Under the pieces are notes generated by a model. It saw nothing but the letters and a program-made list of their open reading frames with translations. It ran no database searches and was not told the DNA's origin. A stretch of 64,000 nt of DNA, from assembly GCA_031002005.1 (NCBI GenBank), contig CM061920.1, positions 49,826,610-49,890,609 on the forward strand, read 5' to 3'. Source of the DNA: Vandiemenella viatica (lineage: Eukaryota > Arthropoda > Insecta > Orthoptera > Morabidae). A program made the position numbers and the translations under genes. Shown piece after piece: positions 46,120 to 58,073 of this stretch (the first letter of the stretch is position 1; each line of letters begins with the position of its first letter).

Positions 46120-48121
46120 AGGAGCCTGAACCTATAAAATAAACAGAAATATATAGTCGAAATTATAAATGATAATAGAGAGTAAAATCAAAAAATCAGA
46201 ACGACACATACATAAATTTTCAGTTAATGGTGAAGTCGATAATCTTTATTAATTACTAGCTTTCCAAATTGTAATAAATTTACTTCTAATAGTTTTGAGA
46301 ATTTGTGAAAAGCTTTCGAAAATGTGTAAACAAAGAAAAAATGAGAAAAGAAACATATTTCTGAGTGCTCATTGCATTTACTTAACGATATTGTCGATGG
46401 TTATTCAATCTGAGCAGGAGTAACATTCAGAGGTACGCCAATATGAAATTTTGCATTTGAAATGAATTCTATTGGCAATACACCGCTGAAATGCTGGAAA
46501 TGTGTGATGTGCCTGTAATGTGATCGACTTCAAACCATGAGGTTTTGAACGAAAATTTAAGTCATTGATAGAATTAAGTCGGAATCTCATGTTAACCAAA
46601 TTATTTATTTTCTTCAATTAAATTTGAAATCTCAGTGAATATCGAGGTGTTTTATTTACATTTCGTTGTGTTTGAAGATCTTGCATCGTTCATACTAATG
46701 CCTCCGAAAACTTTTATGTTCATCGTAAGTGCGATCAGTGTGTATTGCTGTAAAAAAAACTTTAGCCATCACACAGTTTTTCGAAAAGTGGCACGTTCGA
46801 GATTCATTGATTTGCGTATTCTACGGCAACTTGAATGGTGAACGATCTGTCTGACCGCCTTCCAACAACGTAGCAGTAATTCCTGATGAAGCAAGTGCAA
46901 GTGCAATTTCATTCTGCGAGCGAATGATTGTAAAAATCAATGGGATCAAAAAAATATATATATGTATATATACAAGTTCCATCGGTAGCGCCCAAGAAGA
47001 AAATCTTTCTGGTTCCATCGTTCACAACTTCCATGAGAGTGTCGTTCGCATATTTTTGCTGCCAGATTCAATAGTGGAACGTTGGTTCAAACTGGTTCTC
47101 GCAATGCGTCACAATCATATTGTTTTTCGAGTTTCAACTCTTGATTAAATGCGTCGTAATGAAGGAAATACCTTGTTCGATTTCATCAAGCCCAAGTACC
47201 TCAAATAATATCAATGGAATAAAAAATAAAATAATTATATTTGTTGGGCAGATCGCGATACAGCAAAAAAATAAAAGCAAAGGTGTTTTTTTTAAACAGA
47301 GAACATTCAATTGAGTATTTCCATCACGGGAGCATAAGGAACGAAACAAAAAAAGAATTACTCATATCCGTCGCTCAAATCGTGAGTTATGGTCTTGAGT
47401 TCATGCAAAAATCCCGGAGAAAAAATAACTTTTTGATTTTCCCAAATTTTCCCGGCAACTTTTCCATTTTTCTTTCTCTAAAAATCTTATTCAAAGTATT
47501 AAGAAATTTTTTCACAAAGAATCCAAGTAGGTACCCAGAAAAAAAAATCGTTTTTTTCAGGAATTTTGCAATTTTACTGACAACTTTTCCAATCTTTCCT
47601 TCTCTAAAAACGTTATTCGACATAGCAAGAAAATTTGAAAAATAACCAAATCGGTCGATACAAAGAGTACTGTCAATTTTCAGGGAAATTTTTCTATTTA
47701 AAAAAAAAAAACTATTCGGACTAGTATGATCATTAACAAAAAATATCCAAATCGGTCCAGCCATTCTCAAGTGATGCGGTTACCAACGAACAGCATTTAA
47801 TTTTTATTTATATAGATGGTGTCTACATACATACTAAATAAACGGTTATTTCAATTTCTGATTTTAGATCCCTCAAAGTGAGGGAGGGTGGAAGAAAGTG
47901 GCTCACGACTTTAAAAAAATAAAAAGGTCAATTTCCGCAGTTCCTAAGTGGAGTTCATGAAAAATATGTTCAAATAAAGAAACCAACGAATTCTGCCTCA
48001 CGTTGCTTCAACTATAAACGCTCATTTAGCGTGGAATTAATGGCAATAACTGATGCAAATTACAAAGATTTGATGGCTGATGTTGGTACAAATGGCAGAG
48101 TTTCTGATGGTGGCGTTAATG

Positions 48122-48165
<44 letters not shown>

Positions 48166-48300
48166 CCTTCTAAGACCATCTCAAAAAAGATGAATTGTAC
48201 ATTCCACCTCCCGAGCACCTGTCAGGATATGTGAAAACTGCGACCAGTGAAATTTGCGGCCAATACCTGTTCTCTTTGTGTTACTGCCGCGCCGTCCTAA
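46120..48300. other. Decayed repeats and AT-rich sequence
   Basis: The segment 47750-47815 holds 'aatcggtccagccattctca' followed by 'accaacgaacagcatt', a 3' terminus I recognise from dispersed arthropod repeats. Two direct copies of about 100 bp with 'aaaaatcgttttttt..ttgcaattt' lie at 47430-47640. A T30/A17 run is at 48121-48166. The frame 46924-47148 is uninterrupted but has no recognisable domain. Confidence 0.4.
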
Positions 48301-48304
48301 TCAC

Positions 48305-48640
48305 TCTAAGGGCCACTTTAGACGACCCTACCTGGTCTCACTAAATCATGGCCTGGAAGTTTTTACGTGAACAAATAGAACGGAAATTAATCAGCGATAA
48401 CAGTTTACATTACACGGCCGAAACAGCCAATCTAGATTCTATTCTTTTTTAAAACTAGACACGCAAATGTTTCGAATCAAAAAGCAGAGTTTCGCAACTT
48501 AGTATTCTTTCTTAGAATTTTTTCGCAATCTTTACTGAAAGTTGAATTTTTTTTGTTGTTGATCTGCAACACTTATGGAGACTCCACTGCGGTACCAACC
48601 AGATCGGGCTGGCCAAGGTCGTCTAAGGGCACATGTCAAT
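48305..48640. mobile_element. Possible MITE
   Basis: Short inverted sequences (TTTAGACGACCC at 48316-48327 and GGTCGTCTAAGGG at 48616-48628) border about 330 bp without coding capacity. No target duplication was identified. Confidence 0.3.
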
Positions 48641-49039
48641 TTTCATGAAGTTTACGGGAAAACACAATAATTCTATTAAAATTTATTTAAAAAAATATTT
48701 TTACTGCAGCTGATGAAGTAACATATAATACACTTTTGACGTACATTTGGAATTTATTGTGTACATTATGTGCTTTATAAAGATTTTTAAGTAACAAAGG
48801 ACACTTTCCCTTTTAACAATGAACCAAGGGGAAAATAAAATATTACATTTTTCACATTTTCGTTTGTTATGTATGGATATTTTGTTTGTTTGAACAGTAC
48901 ATGTAAACCAAAAGTTTAAAAAGTTATATTATATGAAATTATATTTAATTTACCATTGAAATTACTGTAGTTTTGCACAAAACCCACCAGCTTAAATATT
49001 TTACTTTACGTAACTAATCATTCTCGGCAGATGGCCACA

Positions 49040-49489
49040 TTATAGCATCATAGAAAATGGCATATGTTCTTCAGGAACATATTGTAGCACTTTTTTAATG
49101 TCATCCTTTTTTTTGACATTTATGGGATTCATGTCTGCAGAAGTTATTGCGTTAGGAAGCTCAATACCTGTGTTGCTCCGCAACAACTTAAATTTTTTTA
49201 TTATTATTTCTCCAATTGTATCATAACATAAACGGACTCCCTCATTCATTTCATAAAAGCAGTGTTCTGATATTTTAAACAACTCGCGCTGTCGTTCCTT
49301 CTTTCCCAACGTTTTTTGATTCCGAGCTTCACTTGGGAGCACATACTTTTTAAAGTGCTTGGACCACCACTTGTTCAACTCTAGGATGCTGTCCATTGAC
49401 TCCCAAAAAAACTGTTTCAATTTTCCCTTAAATTGCAGACGATACAGTAATAATTTTTGAATATTGATCGAGTGTGTAGATTCTGTCAA
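49040..49489 (-). CDS. Unrecognised protein-like ORF, possible terminal exon or retrocopy
   Basis: An uninterrupted frame of 149 codons has balanced composition: KQFFWESMDSILELNKWWSK, then PSEARNQKTLGKKERQRELF, ISEHCFYEMNEGVRLCYDTI, GEIIIKKFKLLR and NPINVKKKDDIKKVLQYVPEE. It looks conserved and globular with amphipathic helices, unlike the decayed elements nearby. The start is uncertain: the first residues (MTESTHSINIQ) may be intron sequence, with the real coding part beginning near FKGKLKQ (about 49442). The stop is at 49040-49042, and AATAAA signals on the minus strand occur around 48680-48755. It could be a terminal exon of a host nuclear gene or an intact fragment of a transposon protein. 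I do not recognise the family. Confidence 0.4.
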   Translation of the reverse strand: MTESTHSINIQKLLLYRLQFKGKLKQFFWESMDSILELNKWWSKHFKKYVLPSEARNQKTLGKKERQRELFKISEHCFYEMNEGVRLCYDTIGEIIIKKFKLLRSNTGIELPNAITSADMNPINVKKKDDIKKVLQYVPEEHMPFSMML

Positions 49490-49744
49490 TTCTTTTTAAT
49501 CGTCTCTTGATAACAGTAAAGATACAATGACATGGAAGAAAACTATAACCCCTCACTGGAAAATATTGCTTGATTGTTACTTTACTTATCAGGGAAAGGC
49601 CAAATACAAATTGTAAAACCATATGATTCTTGTTCTGCATGTACATTCGTCGGAAAAAGATGAGTTTCTTCTGCAGTTTGGGGGATGAAAAATGATATGA
49701 AATGATTACAGAAACAGGAAACTTCACTCCCCTCCCCCTTTTTT

Positions 49745-50640
49745 TCACAGTGCCTTCATGGTAGGTATAGATTTTGCTTGTTCTGGTTTTCAAGTTGAAG
49801 GTGATCTGGACAGGATATCTAGTTGGATTGGTAAACATGGGATGAAGATAAATGCAAAGAAGAGTCAGCTTATTAGATACAGAAATAAAAAACAAAAGGT
49901 TAATTATGAATATAAGGTGGTGAAAGAATTGCTTGCTGAAGACTTGAAATGTAAATATCTTGGCATTACATTTGATAACAATCTTAAATGGGCAGGACAC
50001 ATTGGACAGGTGGTAGGAAAAAGTTTCAATATTCTGCCCTTGTTGGAGAGAGTGATGAGGGGATGTACAAGAGAATTAAAGGAATTGGGTTACAAAAATT
50101 TGGTCAGACCATTGCTCGAATATGGTAGTGTAGTATGGGACCCTCATTTTTCGTATCAAATACAGGAGTTGGAGAGGGTGCAAAAATGGGATGCTAGATT
50201 TGTTTCTGGGAATTATTGCAGATTGCAATCAGTGACGGATATGATAAAGGAGCTGGAATGGGATTAACTGCAAGACAGGAAGAGGATGAGGAGGGTCATG
50301 GGAGTGTACAGGGAGTATACTGGCGATGAGGCATGAAAGATATTGGAGTAGGTATGAAAAGTAGTGCATGGAAGGGAAAAGATGACCATGACCACAAGCT
50401 GGCATTCGATTTCAGGCACAAGGGTGTGGGAAGATTCTCTTTTTTAGGTAAGAGTGTCAGGGATTGGAATGAGTTACCAAGCGAAATGATGAATAATTTA
50501 CCGAAAACGTTGAAAGAATTTAAAGATAGAGCTTGTAGAGGGCAAATGTAGGTGGGTGGAGGATAGGGGAAGATGGGGTATAGGGAAATTGCTACCGCAG
50601 CGTGTGCTCCATTGCAGTTTAATTAATTTAAATTAAATAT
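49745..50640 (+). pseudogene. LINE-1fam 3' copy (best preserved C-terminus)
   Basis: The frame 49758-50267 reads DRISSWIGKHGMKINAKKSQ, KCKYLGITFDNNLKWAGHIG, LVRPLLEYGSVVWDPHFSYQ, then WDARFVSGNYCRLQSVTDMI and KELEWD before a stop. A second frame (50333-50551) gives KGKDDHDHKLAFDFRHKGVG, RFSFLGKSVRDWNELPSEMM and LPKTLKEFK. This is the part of the reverse transcriptase ORF after the FADD motif. The 3' tail with 'gctaccgcagcgtgtgctcc' and TTTAATTAA units ends at about 50640. It is 5'-truncated near 49745. Confidence 0.85.
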
Positions 50641-51205
50641 GGAGGAAGATGCTATTTGTACTCTAAAGGAGTTGTTATGCATTGCACCAGTTCTATATTA
50701 TCCTGATGCCAGTGATTATGCGATATGATCCAGCAAATAGAAGAAGAGGAAGTGTCGATCGCATATGCGTCAAGAGAAGCCGTATTTGACAATAGAGAGA
50801 TGATGCTTGCAATTTCGTGGCCAGTTAAACAATTTTGAGCTAATGTTTATAGAAGAGAATTCTGCATTCGCGAGGACCATTAAGCAAATGGTTAGCGTCA
50901 ATCAAAGATCTGTCCTCACGACTGATGAGGTTTAGACTTCGGCCTGAAACATAATATTACACAACACAATATTTGACAGGAAAGGAAAATCATGTGGCAG
51001 AAGCATTATCATGCATACGACAAAATGAAGCAGAGCGAAGATCGGTAGGGAAAAGAAGCAAGGAGGAAACTAGAACAGGCCGGGTAGACCGTAATGAAGG
51101 GACGGATAAGGATCAAAGCGAGCCGGAAATGAAGGCCATAGGGCCTCTACTTACGAATAAAAGAATAATTAAATTCTTTATTAAGAACATAATACTAAAA
51201 CTGGA
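50641..51205 (+). pseudogene. Gypsy pol relic (RNase H region)
   Basis: In mixed frames it reads LKELLCIAPVLYYPDASDYA (equivalent of LKxALTxAPVLxxPD at the start of the RNase H domain), ASREAVFDNREMMLAIS, and near 50973 TGKENHVAEALSCIRQNEAE, equivalent to the GKxNxVADALSR motif after RNase H. Many stops break it. No LTRs are nearby. It directly follows the LINE tail. It shows that pol-bearing Gypsy elements exist in this genome. Confidence 0.7.
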
Positions 51206-51238
51206 GGGCAGCAGTGGAGCCTAAGAACTTTTGAGGCC

Positions 51239-51312
51239 GGCCTCGGTAGTGTAGGGGGTAGCGTACTGGTCCCGCGTGCCGAAGGTCACCGGTTCGAGTC
51301 CGACCGAGGGCA
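51239..51312 (+). repeat. tRNA-like sequence with good acceptor stem
   Basis: GCCTCGG near the 5' end pairs with CCGAGGG near the 3' end, and GGTTCGAGTCC is a strong B box. An A-box-like AGTGTAGGGGGTAGCG is present. The anticodon arm (CTGGT, loop CCCGCGT, GCCGA) and the T arm contain mismatches or a deletion. It is a tRNA pseudogene or the head of another SINE; sequence after 51312 has no obvious SINE body. Confidence 0.5.
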
Positions 51313-51734
51313 TGGGTGTTTAAGCGTTGTGTGTTTTAATGTAATGCGCTATAGTATCCATACATAGGAGCAACAATGCACTGCGGAAACTGATACATTG
51401 GAAGAATTATGATAATCACATTGAGCTGGCTGTATGGTCTAAGTAGCCGAATGCTTTTGGAAATAAAAAACCTTTAGAGGATTAAACAGCGAGTAGTGTG
51501 GACAGGAATGCGAAGTGATACGCAGACTATATAAAAACAGTGGCAGATAAACAAACGAACGCAACAGAAAGTAAGGGTGCCATTTAAGATCACGGACACA
51601 CCAGTCCACATTTTCGCGAAGTGTGACATCGATATATGGAACTGCTTGCATTAAGAGGGCTTGGAGACAGTTATGGAATTTACGTCGGCAGTGTGAAGCA
51701 GTCAGCGCAATGGAAGTGGGAGAGTGACTTTCCA

Positions 51735-51992
51735 GGCATTGGGGCAGGTCAAAGAGTGACGCAATCTCTTTCTGCACGCCTCGCATTCGGGAGGACGGCG
51801 GTTCGAATCCCCGTCCGGGCATCCAGATTTGGGTTTTCCATGGTTTCCACAAATCACTCCAGGCAAATGCCGGGATGCTTCCTTCAAAAGGCCATGGCCG
51901 AATTCCTTCCCATTCCTTGCCCTCCATCCTTTTCCGTCTCTAAAGACCTCGATGTTAAAAAGAGACGTAAAGCAGTTACAAAAAAAAAAAAA
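51735..51992 (+). repeat. SINE, family A (longest copy)
   Basis: The B box GGTTCGAATCCCCGTCCGGG lies near 51800, then 'ccatggtttccacaaatcac', 'ccttcaaaaggccatggccg', 'tctctaaagacctcgatg' and a 19-nt A tail (51980-51998). The overlapping open frames on both strands here are products of the SINE and not genes. Confidence 0.85.
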
Positions 51993-51999
51993 AAAAAAT

Positions 52000-53650
52000 C
52001 TTTCTGCAGATGAGCAGAACAACAACAGTGCAATGAAATGGCGTGTTGCAGTGGTAATTGAAGTTTCAAATCAAAGCTCAGAACTCACTGAACCAACTTT
52101 AATGCACCCAGGTATATTATAAAGTATTTAGAAGTAATGAGAAATTACGGGGGAGACCGTAGAATTCCTGTTGAGTTAATAAAAGAAGGAAGTTATTAAT
52201 TATTATAGTTAAGGGAAATTGAACTATTTTTATCTAACTCGGTAATGTTATTTCATTCTGAATTCCAAAGCGTTTCATCATTGGCTGTGGATGGAAATAG
52301 GTGGCGGATATTGTACTGTACTTTCTAGAACGGAGAGATTAAGGTTAGGATAAAACTGTCGTGCACGTGGAGCGAGAGTATTGAAAATGGAGAGACGATA
52401 TCGCACCGCGTGTGAATCTGGCTCATCACGCGATGTTTGTGAATGATACTAGTTTTAATTTTTCAGAGATTAGTCTGAACATGCCGGAAGAGACGGATGT
52501 GAGGTATTTCAGTCAGCTGAAGGGGGTGTGAGTAATGGTACAAGAACTGCAAAAACAGATATCGCATCAGAGAAAGTGGAGGACAGAAGAGGCGGATTAT
52601 CAGTGTACGATACGGTAGGAGTGATAAGTTTTTTGTTATGTTTGCTATATTGAATATGTGACTGTTATAGGAAATGGTCACCCAAGTATTTCAGCTGGAG
52701 AAAAGGGAGAAGACAAAAACACACACCTAGAAGAAAGACGAGGAATGATCTGAGGGAGTGGAGGCAACAGCTCTAACGAGGCGGAAGGATCATGTGTAAA
52801 TACTATACAAGGAGTGTATTTGAATGTGTCAACAGAAGGCCTCGGAGTCTACGCCAGCAAATTGAGTCTAGGGCAGCATTAACCCGGCCCTGCGTGGACA
52901 ATATACGGTATGTCTCCCGGGGAGACCAGCGCAGCATAACAATCGGCGAATGGACGGTCGCGGTCACAGCAGCAATCATCGAGAACATCAGTCGGCGACG
53001 CGTATTTTGCGATACAACACAAACACCGAAGACATTGCATACAGAATAAACGTAGAGCTTACATAACGCGATATGCACTATAGTGTCTTGGGCAGACAAT
53101 GAAGGTATACTTGTATTTAGTATATAAAAATGAATTTTTGTTGGATTTTTGCCATACAAACATAGTTTTTATCCGATTTTTAGAAATTTGTATATATTTG
53201 AAAACAAATAGAAAAATACTGTTTACGTTTGATTTACAAAAACCTAAACCCTCTCCTTCTTTCCCCACTTACCTTAATTAATGTCAACGTTGTTCATACA
53301 AAACCTCAGTTGTTATCCGATTTTGATTGTACATAGCGCACATCTACATACTTTAATACAATGCGCTTTTTTCCGGAAGCTTCTCTATCCGGGCGTGGGT
53401 TCAAATACTGTGATGAGCGTTAATTTTTAGTTGTATTTGATTATTCGAGCTACGCCGCGACGTTCCGTGCTTCTGATTCCACTGTAAACTGTAGGCCTCA
53501 GACACAATAACTTGGGGAAGATTCAATCAACCCATGGGCTGTGGACTACGTTAGATTTCTAGCTTTTGAAGTGAAAACGTTGGGTGATTTTTGGATAGGT
53601 AAAATCTTATGAGTTCGCGTCACCGACATGCTAATATTAACAGTATATGT
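52000..53650. other. Spacer with no recognisable feature
   Basis: Overlapping frames of 85 and 118 codons at 52792-53159 lie on opposite strands and are not recognisable. The GC content is higher at 52780-53000. Confidence 0.4.
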
Positions 53651-53653
53651 AGT

Positions 53654-53950
53654 GGTCTGGTGGCTCCGTGGTTAAGGTGTCTTACTAGAGACTGAGGCGT
53701 CCCCGGTTTGAATCCCAGCCTCGGCAGAGATTTCCGTACACCTATCACCCGACCTTTACCTCTGGCAGAGCTTGCTGTGTAATGTAAAGTGCGACAGAAC
53801 GGTTACATGGTTCGGATTCCCCATTAAACTGTTGGTCTTCTGAACCTGGTAGCACTACTGGGTAACGTTAAAGCAGCTAAGACAGGAAGGGAATGCGCAG
53901 CCAATAGAGACACTGTCACAAGGTCATTACGACTATACAGAATTATTATT
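53654..53950 (+). repeat. tRNA-derived SINE, family B
   Basis: The head has the A box TGGTGGCTCCGTGGTTAAGG and B box GGTTTGAATCCC (53700-53720). The body has 'tggttcggattcc', 'aactgttggtc', 'ctactgggtaacgtta', and ends 'actgtcacaaggtcattacg' before a TTATTATTTA end. It shares these tail blocks with 28740-29028 but has a different head sequence. Confidence 0.75.
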
Positions 53951-54639
53951 TAGTATATCTGTAGCTGTAAGTATGACATGATATTCATAGTTTTAGTTTT
54001 CACTTTTGACGGCAGTCCCCAATGACTGACAATTTTTATTATTATTATTATTTAATAACGTGTGGATTTTTGACGAGATACCAAAATTGCTGTCCTCACG
54101 TCTCTGAGTGTGTGAGTCTTTTTAAATGTGTCGGTGTGTTAATGTCAGCTTCTACATTTGTTCTGTCACCACGTTTACTCTAAAACACTGAGCTCATTGA
54201 TGCAATCATGTACAGATGTCATCATTTGGGCACCCTTCAATTCTCAAGTTTGTAAGTTAGATGTGCAGGTTGCCAATTTTCGTGCTTGTTGAATACTGTC
54301 TCGTCTACCGTAATAGACAATTTGGCATTAATTCACGGAATTTACAGGACTGTTTCAAAAGTGTTGGGTGATCAGTAGCCTACTCAAGCTGATAACGGAG
54401 GTATGATGTACAGTTCCTTTCGTCTGTAAAATCGTACACCCCCTCGTGACTGTGATGCTATGTGTATTCTGCTGAGTTTGTGTGTTATTACGGTGCATAT
54501 CTCTTTGCGTGTTAGTTGGTGATGGCATGTGGTGGGTGGGCCTTGGGCTGTATGGTTTACTGACGGGCGAATGTGTGTGTAGGCGAGTAAGAATTGGTTC
54601 GCGTGTGTCTTTGAGTGATTAGGTAAGTTAGTGTATAAA
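53951..54639. other. Spacer, nothing recognised
   Basis: It contains an (ATT)n run near 54035-54052 and otherwise no feature. Confidence 0.45.
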
Positions 54640-54879
54640 TAGGGTGGTCAGAAATTCACTCATCGGTGGGTAAGGGCAGTGTTCGGGACGTTGCACTAAC
54701 GAAATAAATACAAAAAAATGTAGTAAAAGTCGTACCGTTTTTTTTAGATATACGCAGCTAAAGTTGGCCAATAAGAGCGCTGCGCGGGAAAATTCAAACA
54801 GCCTTCCACAGGCGGAGTTGCCAAACGTACTCGAGGCATGCGACTGCCAAAGAAAACGAAAAGAAAAACTCTCTTCGGA

Positions 54880-54947
54880 AGTGGGGATCGAACCCGCAAC
54901 CTTCAGATTGAGAGTTTTCGGTCTTACCGACTACGTTGCCAAGGCAC
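54880..54947 (-). repeat. tRNA-like sequence in the left inverted repeat
   Basis: On the minus strand TGGCAACGTAGTCGGTAAGAC is an A-box-like block and GCGGGTTCGATCCCC a B-box/T-arm-like block, 68 nt in all. It is the mirror copy of 63163-63240. Confidence 0.6.
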
Positions 54948-55055
54948 TAGAATTGCCATGTTTTTAGAAGCCACTAGGACGGACTGTTTGTTCGTTATCG
55001 GAATTGATCGGTAATTCGCGACATTTTTCGGAAAGTCGGTGGTGAGGCTAAAGGA

Positions 55056-55678
55056 TTTTTTTATGTGAATTGTTTTTTAATTAGTTGATCTGCTTGCTAG
55101 ATTAATCTTTAATTTTTGTACAAAAATCGTTTAGTTAATGGCACAAAAAAATTCTGATAAATTAATTTATTCGTTGCAAAGAAGCTTCTTTTATTCCATG
55201 TAATCGTATTTCTCTAGATTTCAATCGCAACATTTTTATTGATTAACGTGAATATCCTTGCTACTATTTTGCAACAATAAAACAAAAAACAATAAACTTT
55301 TGGAAAAAAGAACAATAAACCCATTCTATCGTTTGTAACGTATCTTACTCTACTGCAAAAAGTCTGTTCTTATTCAAACAAGCTGTAAACATTTTGGTAA
55401 CGTGTATCAACTCGCTAACGCGCGGCAAGCCACAAATGGTAAACAAGCTGTTACTCATTGAAAGCCCTTGTCATTGATACAAAACAAAATTACTGTTCAG
55501 CAGTTTCATTTCCAACTTGACGTTATCAGTCGCAACATTGAAACCCAACACGGATTTACTTATAATAAGCGTCAACCCGCGACAGTAACCGTAAAATATA
55601 TAATCTCTGAAAAATCTTGTTTTTAGTAAAAATGTATTCCAATAAACAATAATAACAAACAATACGGTCCCTTAAATT
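55056..55678. other. Non-coding part of the DD41D-like transposon
   Basis: AT-rich sequence between the left inverted repeat and the transposase stop. Confidence 0.5.
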
Positions 55679-56431
55679 TTACAGCAACTGCTCAAAATGT
55701 CCTCCTTCAACTGCGATACCGGCACGACAACGCTGAGTTACTGAATTTGCGAGTTTTCCAAAATTGTAACTTTCTCTAATTTCATCAAAAACTAGAATTA
55801 TCCAAGCTACTTCAGTCTCATAAACAATGGCCTTGACAGCTCCCCAGAGATAAAAATCCAATGGATTGTAGTCTGGTGACCGAGCTGGCCAGTGAATTGG
55901 GCCTCCTCGACCAATCCATCTGTTTGGATACAGTGCATCTAAGTGTTGACGTACCGGTACTGCAAAATGCGGCGGCCCGCCGTCATGTTGAAACCACATG
56001 TCATTACGGATTGCCAAAGGAACGTCTTCTAAGTACAACAGAAGGACGTTTTCATGAAATGCTAAATAAGAAGCGCCATTTAAACGTTGCGGAAGTAGAA
56101 CAGGGCCTAGTATAAACTCGCCCAAAATACCCGCCCAAATGTTAACACTAAATTTGCGTTGGTATGACTTGACAAAAAATTGCATGCGGATTTTCGACAT
56201 CCCAGATGTGGCTGTTTCGGCTATTAAAACACTCCTCCGTGGTAAAGCACACCTCATCTGTCTACATCATCTTCCTTTCAAAGTTTGGATAATCGTTACA
56301 TTGCTGCAGGTACCACTGTGAAAACTGAACTCGAAGTGGAAAATCCTCTTCCTTCATATCTTGGACCTTTTGAAAGTGAAAGGGATGTAACCCTTCGTCG
56401 TGAAGGACGTCCAAAACAGTGGCATGTGAGG
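55679..56431 (-). pseudogene. DD41D-like transposase, catalytic half
   Basis: Read on the minus strand: VLDVLHDEGLHPFHFQKVQD, EEDFPLRVQFSQWYLQQCN, then a TDEVCF block with the first catalytic Asp (about 56255), VNIWAGILGEFILGPVLLP, LYLEDVPLAIRNDMWFQHDG, GPPHFAVPVRQHLDALYPNR, WIGRGGPIHWPARSPDYNPL and DFYLWG. There are 41 residues between the Asp of QHDGG and the Asp of PLDF, so the signature is close to DD41D. The end KLANSVTQRCRAGIAVEGGH fits the family. A frameshift near 56175 and a stop near 56265 break it. The N-terminal half lies at 62615-63006. Confidence 0.85.
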
Positions 56432-56435
56432 CCTG

Positions 56436-57132
56436 TGTAACGTAACCGTGAATGTTACGGTTATATTTGAAGTGGATAGTGTAATCTGAGAGATATGTAA
56501 GGTCTTTGGCGGTGGGCGAGCACCGAGCGAGAGAGTCGGTGATTGTCAGGGGTAACGTACGGAACAGCCGGCGGGAGCGGAAGGTTTACGGCAGTGTGTT
56601 TATCCCGTGAATACATCGTACGGCCGCTTGGCGTGTGTTCCGTACTAAAGAACACTGTGGGATGTGTGCTAAAGTATATGTTGGACTATGAAGGTTCTTC
56701 CGAGTGACCTGATTCAATATAAACTGTTTTGGTAAACTACTGCAGAATCGGACTATGGCGATTGTTTGTTAATTAGTTTCGAGAATTGTGCTCACTGCTT
56801 ATTTAGTTTTTGACTGTACTTGAATCTGTTATCTTCGGTGACGAAGAAACATTAGTATTATTGTCTGGTGGCATGCTTGTGGACTGTGTAGTCTCAGAGG
56901 AATAAATCTACGAAAACTAGTAAGCATATGTGTTATTTCTTCTGTGACTTTAATTAACCAATTAGTATAGCCGAAAGACTGGCGACTGCACGGCAAAACG
57001 AACCTTTAATTAAAAGAGTAATTAGTGGTGGAAGAAAGCTTAAGAAAAATCTGGTGTTAGTAAGTGTAGCTGCTCAATTGCTTCAACGAACTTTTAACTA
57101 TACAAACACGAATAGCGTGAGTACCTGTTACA
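56436..57132 (+). repeat. 5' LTR of element G2
   Basis: A TATA-like CAATATAAACTG lies near 56716 and AATAAA near 56901. It is close in sequence to the 3' LTR, with single-base indels in G, C and T runs. Confidence 0.9.
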
Positions 57133-58073
57133 TGGCTAACGTGACAGGACAAGTTGCAGTTAAAATTGTTAAGGACGGACAGTGATTAATATAAAAAAGT
57201 GCTGGAATTAATAAGCAGTGAGTAGCGCGGGAAGACGACAATCGGCGGTGCAGTTACTTCGAAGCGGCGAGGTAACAACAATGCAGTAAACGAGAGGACC
57301 CGAGCGTTCACGAGCGGAACCGAGCGACGCAGTCTGACTAGAAGCCTCGCCCGAGCAACAACTCGACACCGGGGCAACGCGGTACGTCGGAGCGAGGCGA
57401 TAGCGGAACAACGCGGGCACACAGAAGCGGCGCGACGTCATTGCGGTCGACATCGGAGCGGATGCAGATTCGAGTCTTCGAAAGGGAAGTGCAAGATTTA
57501 TTTTTCAGTCTTTGTAAAAGCACAAACCGGCACGAATAATTCGCGATTTTTTTAAGAAAAATTTTTTTTAATAATTATTATTTTGCATATTGAGTAACAG
57601 GTTGTTTTTCCTTTTCTTTCGTTAACTTATTAAAGTTGAAATGCCGGACAACTGTGGTAGATTTGCTTAGCAAATTATTTTTTCAAGAAAAAAAAAAAAT
57701 TTTATTTTGCTGTTAATTGGAATCGGAAAAAAAAGGATATTTAATGTGGAAGTAATAACAAACCAGGTATACGCCAGCTGTAGGTGAACGGGTTTGCTTC
57801 AAGAGTTTTGATTTCATAGATAGAGATTTCTGTAGAGTTTCCGTAATTTTTTTGGTCATTGATAGTAGTGTATGTATTCAATTGAAAGTGTATTTTATGA
57901 CATGGTGTATATCTTGTTTGGTAGTTAAGTTAAGAGATTTGGAAACAGAATTTTACCTTTTTTCTGTGCTAATGTATACTGGTGTATTCTGTTTGCTGGA
58001 TTGACGGCGTTGGTTACTTCTTGTCTTTTCTACAACGGAAGATTGAATTTATTGTGTGAAATAATTTCGTAAT
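57133..58073 (+). other. 5' leader of element G2
   Basis: It begins with the primer-binding site and contains a GC-rich, CG-rich block at 57210-57470. The block has small ORFs on the minus strand that do not look real. The rest is AT-rich up to the gag start. Confidence 0.6.

Noticed and set aside
51439..52122. Several open frames of 97-162 codons on both strands
   Set aside because: They read through a family A SINE and its flank and contain SINE text, not protein domains.
57186..57523. Arg/Leu-rich frames on the minus strand
   Set aside because: They come from the GC-rich leader of element G2 and have no recognisable domain.
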